From Nitrospinaceae bacterium (GTDB lineage Bacteria; Nitrospinota; Nitrospinia; Nitrospinales; VA-1): a DNA stretch of 5,791 nt. Where the stretch lies: assembly GCA_029261435.1 (NCBI GenBank), contig JAJDBI010000226.1, forward strand, positions 1 to 5,791, in the 5' to 3' direction. The translations under genes were made by a program, and so were the position numbers. The notes under the pieces were generated by a model. It was not told where the DNA came from. It did no database searches and saw only the letters and a program-made list of their open reading frames with translations. Positions 1 through 5,791 of the stretch are shown one piece after another. The stretch's first letter is position 1. Each line of letters begins with the position of its first letter.

Positions 1-645
1 GGAAATTCTATGGAGAAGGCGTTGAAAAAGGTGGTGGCAGGAGAGGGACTACGTGCTTCGATGTGGGAGGATGACTGGCTGGACGTGGTATACCCATGGG
101 AAATTTTGACGGCAAATAAGATGATCATGGATTCGTGGCAAGAGACCTCTATTGCCAAAACCGCGACACTGGAAGCAAATGTGACTTTGCAGGGGATTGT
201 CCGGGTCGAGCCAGGGGCAGTCATTAAATCGGGTGCTGTGCTGGAAGGGCCCTGTTGCATTGGAGAAGGAAGCTATATTGGTAACAACTCTCTTGTCAGG
301 AGTTATACCTCTGTTGCTAAAAACTGTTCGGTGGGTAGCGGTGTAGAATTAAAAAACTGTGTGGTGATGGATAATACGCAGATAGGTCGACTTTCTTTTA
401 TTGGCGACAGTGTATTAGGTGAAAATGTGGATATGGGGGCAGGGTGTATGACCGTGAACAGAAATGTAGATTGGAAACCTATTTCTGTGAAAAACGGGAA
501 AGGGCCCATAAAAACGGGAATGAAAAAATTGGGTGCTTTTTTAGGTGACGGGGTTGTTGTTGGGGCTGGGAATACTCTTCAGCCCGGCACGGTGATCGCA
601 CCTGGTAAAACTATTCCCGCTTGTTACTCAGTAAAACAAAAATAA
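1..645 (+). CDS. GlmU-like sugar-1-phosphate nucleotidylyltransferase with beta-helix domain, C-terminal part (5' end outside window)
   Basis: The reading frame is open to the left edge (Gly-Asn-Ser precede the Met at position 10), so that Met is internal and 214 residues are visible. Numbering here starts at that Met. The segment WLDVVYPWEIL (about 23-33) matches the junction after the nucleotidyltransferase domain in archaeal-type GlmU-like enzymes (usual form W-DVGYPWDLLEAN). Residues about 48-200 form a left-handed beta-helix of imperfect hexapeptide repeats, including IGDSVLGENVDMGAG. Family knowledge: such enzymes make NDP-sugars in the cytoplasm, and some also acetylate GlcN-1-P. Against E. 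coli GlmU and Sulfolobus ST0452, Arg127 replaces the catalytic His, Phe130 the Tyr and Asp141 the Asn, while Asn150 is kept. An acetyltransferase role is therefore doubtful. The next gene, glmS, suggests an amino-sugar pathway. The substrate cannot be read from this part, and a plain NDP-hexose synthase is an alternative. Confidence 0.85.
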   Translation, partial: GNSMEKALKKVVAGEGLRASMWEDDWLDVVYPWEILTANKMIMDSWQETSIAKTATLEANVTLQGIVRVEPGAVIKSGAVLEGPCCIGEGSYIGNNSLVRSYTSVAKNCSVGSGVELKNCVVMDNTQIGRLSFIGDSVLGENVDMGAGCMTVNRNVDWKPISVKNGKGPIKTGMKKLGAFLGDGVVVGAGNTLQPGTVIAPGKTIPACYSVKQK

Positions 646-646
646 C

Positions 647-652
647 AGGAAG
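647..652 (+). promoter_or_regulatory. Ribosome binding site of glmS
   Basis: AGGAAG lies in the 10-base gap between the upstream stop codon and the ATG at 656; its AGGA core is 5 bases from the start. It supports the start that places Cys at residue 2, which GlmS requires. It also supports translation from a transcript shared with the upstream gene. Confidence 0.6.
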
Positions 653-655
653 AAT

Positions 656-2476
656 ATGTGTGGAATCAGCGGTGCTGTTGGATTAAAAAATATTTCTGAG
701 CTTCTTTTTGAAGGAATCAGAAACCTTGAGTACAGGGGTTATGATTCTTGTGGTGTCGCTTTGATTAATAAATCACGTCTCCTCATCAAAAAAGATATTG
801 GAGGTGTGGAAGAGTTTTATCGTAAGCATAATGTTCTGCAACACAAAAGTAAGATAGGTATTGCCCATACCCGCTGGGCCACGCACGGAAAAGTGACGCA
901 AGAGAACACGCATCCGTTCACTTCCCGTGATGGTAATTTCGCGGTGGTCCATAATGGGATTATTTCAAATTATCGTCCCTTGAAAGCCCAACTGCAAAAA
1001 GAAGGCTTTAAGTTTTCTTCTGAAACCGATACCGAAGTCCTTGCCCACCTTTTAGAAAAGTTTTACAAGCGCAGCCGCAATGTGGAAAAAGCTTTTTTGA
1101 AAATGCTGAATCTCATTGAAGGAACTTATGCCATTGCGCTTATTTCCTCTTATCTTCCCGAACAGATTTTTTGCGCGAAAAAGGAATCACCACTGATGCT
1201 GGGGATCGGTGATGAAATCAAGTTTGTTGGTTCTGATTTCAATGCTTTCATCGACCACACCAAGAATGCTGTGATTTTGGATGATGGGGAATATGCCATC
1301 CTTTCTCGAGATACTTATGTCGTGAAGGACCTTTTGAGCAAGGAAGAAGTAACAAAACCCATTACTAAAATTGAATGGGATAGCGAGACTTCCAAAAAAG
1401 GAGGCTACCCTCATTACATGCTCAAGGAAATTTATGAACAGCCCCAAACCATTTCCAATGCTTTAGATCTCGAGGAGTCAGGGCTGGATGAGATTGTTGA
1501 CTTGTTTGCGGAATCCGAAAACTCTTATTTGCTGGGTGTGGGAACTACTTTTTACGTGGCGAAATATGCCAAATATGTTTTTTCGAAGTTGGCGCAGGAA
1601 TTTTTCCCTTCTATCAGCTCCGATGAGTTTATGGCATTGGCCATTGTGAATAAAGAATCTCTGTTTTTTTGCGCTTCACAATCCGGTGAGACCTTTGACA
1701 CCTTATCGGCATTGAAGCATGCCAAGTTGAAGGGAGCCCGAACAGCGGCGGTTGTCAATGTAATGGGTTCTTCAATTGCTCGACTGGTTGATAAAGTAGT
1801 CCTGCAGGGTTCAGGTCCTGAAATCTGTGTGATCAGTACCAAGGCCGCGTTATCGCAAATGGTGGTGCTCACTGTATTGGCCATGAAGCTTGCTTTAAAA
1901 AAGAAGGTGATCACCCGAAAAATCTATAATCAGCATTTGCAATCTTTGAGGGAGCTTCCTGAAATTATTCAGGGAATTTTGAATGAACGATCCGGTTTTA
2001 TTCATCGTCTGGCGCATAAGTATTCAGGGACTCGTAACTGGCTTTATTTGGGGCGAGGAGTTTACTATCCCATTGCCTTGGAATCTGCTTTGAAAATGAA
2101 AGAGGTTGCTTACGTTCACGCAGAAGGAATGCCGGGCGGATTTTTAAAGCATGGAACCCTGGCTATGATTGATGATGATGTGTCTTCGATAGTGTTTGTC
2201 CCACCTCCTGAAGATAAGGTGCTTTATGAAGCTACTATGCATAGTGTAGAGGAAATTCGGGCCCGGTCGGGTTTTGTTCTGGGAATTCATTTCACTGAAC
2301 AGGGGAAAAACTCAGATTTATACAGTGAAGAGTTAATTCTTCCCAAAGTTCCTCCGTTGACAGCACCCCTTATTCAACTGGTCATTGGTCAGTTGTTTGC
2401 ATACTTTACCGCCACCTCTCTGAAGCGTAATATAGACAAACCCCGGTCTCTTGCAAAATCTGTTACGGTTGCCTGA
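656..2476 (+). CDS. glmS: Glutamine--fructose-6-phosphate aminotransferase (isomerizing)
   Basis: This cytoplasmic enzyme converts fructose-6-phosphate and glutamine to glucosamine-6-phosphate, the entry step to UDP-GlcNAc, peptidoglycan and lipopolysaccharide. Its 606 residues match the family length. The start is fixed by MCGISG: after Met removal, Cys2 is the Ntn-amidotransferase nucleophile. Other glutaminase residues are present: Arg73-Trp74 in HTRWATHG, Asn100-Gly101 in VVHNGII, and Asp125 in SETDTE. GGYPHYMLKEIYEQP (249-263) is the usual linker to the two SIS domains (about 290-420 and 460-590). SIS1 has SQSGET (341-346) and STKA (394-397). SIS2 has Glu483, His499 in LKHG, and Lys601 in the C-terminal tail LAKSVTV, matching E. 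coli Glu488, His504 and Lys603. Unusual residues are Thr298 for the usual Ser in GTS, ALSQ for the usual FTTQ after STKA, and Phe496 for Glu in GGELKHG. It follows the GlmU-like gene by 10 bases, so a shared operon is likely. No glmS ribozyme fits in that gap. Confidence 0.96.
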   Translation: MCGISGAVGLKNISELLFEGIRNLEYRGYDSCGVALINKSRLLIKKDIGGVEEFYRKHNVLQHKSKIGIAHTRWATHGKVTQENTHPFTSRDGNFAVVHNGIISNYRPLKAQLQKEGFKFSSETDTEVLAHLLEKFYKRSRNVEKAFLKMLNLIEGTYAIALISSYLPEQIFCAKKESPLMLGIGDEIKFVGSDFNAFIDHTKNAVILDDGEYAILSRDTYVVKDLLSKEEVTKPITKIEWDSETSKKGGYPHYMLKEIYEQPQTISNALDLEESGLDEIVDLFAESENSYLLGVGTTFYVAKYAKYVFSKLAQEFFPSISSDEFMALAIVNKESLFFCASQSGETFDTLSALKHAKLKGARTAAVVNVMGSSIARLVDKVVLQGSGPEICVISTKAALSQMVVLTVLAMKLALKKKVITRKIYNQHLQSLRELPEIIQGILNERSGFIHRLAHKYSGTRNWLYLGRGVYYPIALESALKMKEVAYVHAEGMPGGFLKHGTLAMIDDDVSSIVFVPPPEDKVLYEATMHSVEEIRARSGFVLGIHFTEQGKNSDLYSEELILPKVPPLTAPLIQLVIGQLFAYFTATSLKRNIDKPRSLAKSVTVA

Positions 2477-2494
2477 AGAACACCCAATATTTTA

Positions 2495-2524
2495 TTGCCA
2501 GATTTCTAGACGGTCTGTTACATT
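2495..2524 (+). promoter_or_regulatory. Possible sigma70-type promoter for the thiDN gene
   Basis: In the 86-base gap between glmS and thiDN, TTGCCA (2495-2500, 5 of 6 matches to TTGACA) is followed after 18 bases by TACATT (2519-2524, 4 of 6 matches to TATAAT). A start near 2531 would leave a leader of about 30 bases. The match is weak and such pairs occur by chance; read-through from glmS is equally possible. The gap holds no TPP riboswitch and no clear terminator for glmS. Confidence 0.22.
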
Positions 2525-2549
2525 AAACCCTCCTTATTTCCTTACACTC

Positions 2550-2555
2550 AAGAGA
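2550..2555 (+). promoter_or_regulatory. Ribosome binding site of thiDN
   Basis: AAGAGA, 7 bases before the ATG at 2563, is a moderate Shine-Dalgarno match. It supports this start, which places the ThiD glycine-rich motif (AGSDSGGGAG) at residues 12-21, its usual depth in the family. Confidence 0.5.
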
Positions 2556-2562
2556 TCTATTT

Positions 2563-3921
2563 ATGTCTGACAAAACCGCAGTAGCTTTGACGATAGCCGG
2601 ATCAGATTCTGGTGGAGGTGCTGGCATTCAAGCTGACCTCAAAACATTTTCCGCCCTGGGGGTTTTTGGCAAAACGGTGATCACCTCTATCACTTCCCAG
2701 AATACCTTTGGTGTTCAGGCCGTGGATGATTTGCCGTTTAGTGTTGTAGAAAGCCAGTTGAAATCAGTTTTGGAGGATGGCAAATGTCAGGCTGTAAAAA
2801 CAGGTATGCTGGGAAATGAACAAATTGTTGACCGGGTGGCTTTTCTGGTTAAACGTTATAGGGTTAAAAACCTGGTTGTTGATCCCGTTATGTTTTCTTC
2901 TTCAGGAAAAAAACTCCTCACCCCGGCCGGAGTTGAGGTGATGAAGGAACGTTTGTTCCCATTGGCGCATCTTGTAACCCCGAATATTAAAGAGGCTGAA
3001 ATATTATCTGGAATCAAAATACGACTGCCAGCAGATAGAAAACGCGCTGCACGCAAAATTCTAAAATCAGGAGTACGGGCGGTAGTGATTACAGGCGGAC
3101 ATCTGAAAGGAAAACCCGAGGATCTGTTTCTAGATAATAGTGGCTTGGAGATTTTAAGCTCAGACAGGTTGTCAGAGTCGGACCCACATGGAACAGGTTG
3201 TGTTTTTTCATCTGCGATCACAGCGGGACTGGCTACAGGTAAAAAGGTTCTTCCAGCGGTAATTGATGCTAAGAATTTTATTGGAAGAGCCATTCTAGGC
3301 GAAGTGATTTCTGGAAATGGCAAAGCCAGTGTCGAGCCGTTATCCTCACTGTATCGAGAAAATGAAAAATCCCAGGTGATGGCAGGCATGAATCGGGCGT
3401 TACGGATATTTCGAGAAGAGAGAATTGGAGAATTGGTTCCCGAGGTTCAAACTAATATTGGTTTGGCACTGAGTGGCGCTAAATATCATGAGGATGTTCT
3501 TGCCATTCCCGGACGGGTTATTAAAAATGGGGAAGATATTTTTACGGGAGCTGAACCTGAGTTTGGAGGGTCCCGCCATGTTGCTAATATTGTATTGACG
3601 GTAATGCGTCGTGACCCGGAAAAACGCGCTGTTATGAATATTAAATACACGGATGAACTGTTGAAAATATGTCGGCGCCTCAAGTTCAAGATCGCTTGCT
3701 TTGATAGAGCCGATGAACCTAAAAAAGTAAGAGTTCGAGAAGGGTCTTCCCTGGAGTGGGGCACCCAAAAAGCACTTACAGATTACGGCTCAGTGCCGGA
3801 TATTATTTATGATCTGGGTGGAATAAGAAAGGAAGAGATGATCAGGGTTATTGCTGAAGATGTCGAGTCATTGACAAACAAAATCCTGAGAATTCACCGT
3901 TTGTATAAGAAAACTCTATAA
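2563..3921 (+). CDS. thiDN: Bifunctional HMP/HMP-P kinase (ThiD) fused to thiamine phosphate synthase domain (ThiN)
   Basis: The protein has 452 residues. Residues about 1-262 are a complete ThiD kinase of the ribokinase fold, which phosphorylates HMP to HMP-P and then HMP-PP. It shows AGSDSGGGAGIQADLKTFSA (12-31), Gln46 in SQNTFGV at the HMP-binding position, VVDPVM (105-110), and the anion-hole motif DPHGTGC (207-213) with Cys213. A helical linker leads to a ThiN domain (about 275-452), with LVPEVQTNIGLAL (291-303), PGR (316-318), EPEFGGSRHV (331-340), MNIKY, EGSSLEWG (393-400) and the late DLGG segment. Arg318 and His339 have the same 21-residue spacing as the Arg and His reported, as I recall, as essential in Pyrobaculum ThiN (Arg320, His341). 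Condensation of HMP-PP with thiazole phosphate is therefore expected, replacing ThiE. It is soluble and cytoplasmic. It converges on the ppiD-like gene, with 43 bases between the stop codons. No riboswitch precedes it. ThiN domains also occur in archaeal regulators, but the retained residues and kinase fusion favour an enzyme. Confidence 0.94.
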   Translation: MSDKTAVALTIAGSDSGGGAGIQADLKTFSALGVFGKTVITSITSQNTFGVQAVDDLPFSVVESQLKSVLEDGKCQAVKTGMLGNEQIVDRVAFLVKRYRVKNLVVDPVMFSSSGKKLLTPAGVEVMKERLFPLAHLVTPNIKEAEILSGIKIRLPADRKRAARKILKSGVRAVVITGGHLKGKPEDLFLDNSGLEILSSDRLSESDPHGTGCVFSSAITAGLATGKKVLPAVIDAKNFIGRAILGEVISGNGKASVEPLSSLYRENEKSQVMAGMNRALRIFREERIGELVPEVQTNIGLALSGAKYHEDVLAIPGRVIKNGEDIFTGAEPEFGGSRHVANIVLTVMRRDPEKRAVMNIKYTDELLKICRRLKFKIACFDRADEPKKVRVREGSSLEWGTQKALTDYGSVPDIIYDLGGIRKEEMIRVIAEDVESLTNKILRIHRLYKKTL

Positions 3922-3964
3922 CTTAAAATTTGCAGGGTGTGTCGGGGGCAGTGTGAACCGAAAA

Positions 3965-5791
3965 TCACATCAGGGTTTGGTCGATCATGATATCCGCACG
4001 AGCTTTCAGGTTATCAACCCACTCCTGAAACGTTTGGCGGCTTTTTTCCTGTTTGATTCGTTTGATGATTTTTTGTGCTTGTTCTTTGTCGGGTTCGCCG
4101 GCGTCCTCCTTATCTGTTCGTTTAAACAGGTAGAAACGATTTCTCACTTTTGCGGAAGAAGTATCGCCCACCTTCATAGCCAAAGCTTTTTCTTTAATCT
4201 CTTGAATGTTGCCAATCCCTGGGATGGAATCTGCCATACTGAAGAACGGTGTATGCTTTACGCTTAAGTCCAAGCCCTTGATGATTTTCTCCAAATCCTT
4301 TTCCTGCGCAAGCCTTTGTTCCAGTTCCTTAAATTTGGATGAGGTTTTCTCCTCATTGACGCGTTCAGTTAAAGCTTCTTCGACAGGTTTTCTGACTTCT
4401 TTCAATTCTGGGAGATAGGCTTCTTTATTGCCAGCGAGTTTTAAAATGAAAGATGCTTCTTGAGTGTGCATTGGCTGACTGACCTTGTTTTCTTCTATGC
4501 TGAAAGCGGTATTGAAGAATTGAGGCTGGTTGCCGATTTCCGGAAGATTATGGTCTGCTCTGGAAAAGAATTCGCTGGTGACTGTCTGGGCCTGATTCTT
4601 TTCAGCAGCTGATTTAAGATCTCCAGTTTTTTCTGCATCTTGATAAATGTGTTTGGCCGTTCTTCTGACTTTTTGTCGAGCCTTGATTTTCTTTAAAGCT
4701 TGAATGACTTCTTCGCGGACTTCCTCCAGCGGTTTGAACCGTTCTTCTGTCCGGCTTTCCAGTTTGATGATGTGATACCCAAAAGGAGTTAAAACGGGTT
4801 GGCTAATTGCACCGATTGCAAGTTTATCCAGAGCGGATTCAAAAGCCGAGACCATGGTCCCTTTGGGAAACTCTCCAAGGCTTCCTCCCTGGGACCCTGA
4901 GCCGGGGTCGTCGGAGTGTTTTTTTGCTACTTCGCCGAAATCAGCGCCAGCTTTAACTTTTCCCAGAAGTTCTGTGGCTCGGGCTTTTGCTTTTTCTTCA
5001 GCCTGTTTCTGTTTCTCTTCAGTAGAAGCATCTCCTTCAATTTCTGATGATTTTACATGGGTGAGTATGTGGCTGGCGCGATACATTTTCTTAACGCGAA
5101 AGTCAGCGATCTTGGTCTGATAATAATCCTCGATGTCTTCGTCTCGAGGTTTAATTTCAGCAAGATAGGCTTTGGGCTCAATTTTTATATATTCAACCTG
5201 GATTTGTGATGGTATTTCAAACTGTTTTTTATTAGTTTGAAAAAAATCATTGAGTTCCTGATCGGAAAAAGTTTTATCGGCTTGAAAGTGATCGTCATTA
5301 AATCGTACGTAGTCCAGCTTGGATTTTTCTTCTTCGTTTCTGAAGGCTTCCTGGATTTCACTTTGTGAAACTTTAGAGCTGGTTCCAAATAGTTTTTCCA
5401 ACTTGGTTAATATCAGGTTTTCACGTTGATTATCTTCAAATTCACCAGGGGTTACCCGCTGAAACTGCAGATAATTTCGATAGGATTTTTCACTAAATTT
5501 TTTATCACTTTGGAATACCTGTAAACCCTGGATATGGGAGATCAACTCAGCATCACTGACTCTCAAGTTTTGATTCTCAGCTTCTTGTAGTAATATTTTT
5601 TTCTGGATTAAGGCTTCCAGGGCCTGAGTTTTCAGGTCGAGTTTTTTGATCATCTCATCGGAAAACTGATTTCTGAACTGTTGGCGGTAAAAATCTACAA
5701 GGTTATTAAAGGTGCGATCGTATTCGCCCTGAAAAATTTTTTCTCCTTGAACCGTAGCTATGACTCCTCCACCTGAGCTAGAGGCACCACC
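3965..5791 (-). CDS. PpiD/SurA-like periplasmic peptidyl-prolyl cis-trans isomerase (N-terminus outside window)
   Basis: The minus-strand frame stays open to the right edge, giving 608 visible residues, numbered here from 5791. It begins in a Gly/Ser-rich stretch (GGASSSGGG) followed by VIATVQGEKI. In PpiD proteins this follows the single N-terminal transmembrane anchor, so about 30-45 residues are probably missing; E. coli PpiD has 623. The Met at 5651-5653 is internal. Residues about 10-190 are the SurA_N-type chaperone region (LIQKKILLQEAENQNLRVSD). A parvulin PPIase domain follows at about 236-344 (ASHILTHV, SQGGSLGEF, FGYHIIKLE), with His241, Asp295, Met313, Phe317 and His340 at the active-site positions. 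A charged coiled-coil-like insert (about 247-276) interrupts it. The C-terminal part has two similar segments (407-458 and 515-566) and ends near FQEWVDNLKARADI, typical of the family. The expected role is folding of newly exported envelope proteins at the inner membrane. Its own promoter lies outside the window. PpiD is favoured over SurA because of the Gly-rich stretch and length. Confidence 0.9.
   Translation of the reverse strand, partial: GGASSSGGGVIATVQGEKIFQGEYDRTFNNLVDFYRQQFRNQFSDEMIKKLDLKTQALEALIQKKILLQEAENQNLRVSDAELISHIQGLQVFQSDKKFSEKSYRNYLQFQRVTPGEFEDNQRENLILTKLEKLFGTSSKVSQSEIQEAFRNEEEKSKLDYVRFNDDHFQADKTFSDQELNDFFQTNKKQFEIPSQIQVEYIKIEPKAYLAEIKPRDEDIEDYYQTKIADFRVKKMYRASHILTHVKSSEIEGDASTEEKQKQAEEKAKARATELLGKVKAGADFGEVAKKHSDDPGSGSQGGSLGEFPKGTMVSAFESALDKLAIGAISQPVLTPFGYHIIKLESRTEERFKPLEEVREEVIQALKKIKARQKVRRTAKHIYQDAEKTGDLKSAAEKNQAQTVTSEFFSRADHNLPEIGNQPQFFNTAFSIEENKVSQPMHTQEASFILKLAGNKEAYLPELKEVRKPVEEALTERVNEEKTSSKFKELEQRLAQEKDLEKIIKGLDLSVKHTPFFSMADSIPGIGNIQEIKEKALAMKVGDTSSAKVRNRFYLFKRTDKEDAGEPDKEQAQKIIKRIKQEKSRQTFQEWVDNLKARADIMIDQTLM
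4094..4576 (-). repeat. Internal protein-level duplication in the PpiD-like C-terminal region
   Basis: Two segments of about 52 residues (visible residues 407-458 and 515-566) share the pattern FFSxADxxPxIGN. With one single-residue gap, each continues to a hydrophobic stretch (SFILKLAGNK and RFYLFKRTDK). The resemblance is visible in protein, not DNA, so the duplication is old. Such GlyPro-poor, parvulin-like tail units are, from memory, seen in other PpiD-type proteins. Confidence 0.55.

Noticed and set aside
10..12. ATG at position 10 as the true start of the first gene
   Set aside because: The frame is open to the edge, and the first visible residues match the end of a nucleotidyltransferase domain, so the gene begins upstream.
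646..655. glmS ribozyme or other leader RNA before glmS
   Set aside because: Only 10 bases separate glmS from the upstream gene, so there is no room for the ribozyme.
1187..1914. Two minus-strand ORFs (86 and 120 codons) inside glmS
   Set aside because: They are antisense to conserved GlmS sequence and match nothing recognisable.
2507..2515. Short palindrome AGAC-G-GTCT between glmS and thiDN
   Set aside because: 4-base arms with a single central base cannot form a terminator hairpin, and one such site is expected by chance; an operator role is unsupported.
2856..3389. 177-codon minus-strand ORF inside thiDN
   Set aside because: It is a shadow of the ThiD coding frame, Ser/Arg/Pro-rich, with no recognised domain.
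3385..3918. ThiN domain acting as a regulator (ThiR-like) rather than an enzyme
   Set aside because: There is no separate DNA-binding domain, the domain is fused to a full kinase, and the key Arg and His are retained.
3953..4267. 104-codon plus-strand ORF with a hydrophobic stretch
   Set aside because: It lies almost wholly antisense to the well-supported ppiD-like gene and has no recognisable family; the hydrophobicity comes from complementing charged codons.
5651..5653. Met codon at 5653 (minus) as the start of the PpiD-like gene
   Set aside because: 46 further in-frame codons up to the edge encode a good PpiD N-terminal match (VIATVQGEKI), so this Met is internal.

Overview
The window holds four protein-coding genes and very little else. 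Two are cut by the window edges. The gene content suggests a Gram-negative (diderm) bacterium, because the last gene is a PpiD/SurA-like periplasmic folding factor. The DNA looks moderately AT-rich by eye (not counted). The ThiD-ThiN fusion is better known from archaea and scattered bacterial lineages than from enterobacteria. The combination would fit a deep-branching lineage such as Nitrospinota or Desulfobacterota, but this placement is a guess.

Layout: (1) positions 1-645, plus strand, the C-terminal part of a GlmU-like sugar-1-phosphate nucleotidylyltransferase with a left-handed beta-helix acyltransferase domain; (2) 656-2476, plus strand, glmS, glutamine--fructose-6-phosphate aminotransferase, only 10 bases downstream and almost certainly co-transcribed; (3) 2563-3921, plus strand, a ThiD-ThiN fusion for thiamine phosphate synthesis, after an 86-base gap with a weak possible promoter; (4) 3965-5791, minus strand, converging on the thiamine gene, a PpiD-type peptidyl-prolyl isomerase whose N-terminus (expected membrane anchor) lies beyond the right edge.

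Genes 1 and 2 plausibly work together in hexosamine nucleotide-sugar supply: GlmS makes glucosamine-6-phosphate and the GlmU-like enzyme would activate a sugar-1-phosphate. The beta-helix domain, however, carries Arg in place of the catalytic His of GlmU-type acetyltransferases, so its second activity is doubtful. Gene 3 could carry out both HMP phosphorylations and the final condensation to thiamine monophosphate in one polypeptide. Gene 4 is unrelated envelope housekeeping.

I see no RNA genes, mobile elements, CRISPR arrays, long repeats or riboswitches. No wholly new system is evident. The most interesting points are the altered acetyltransferase active site, departures from the usual GlmS isomerase-domain motifs, and an internal duplication in the PpiD-like protein.
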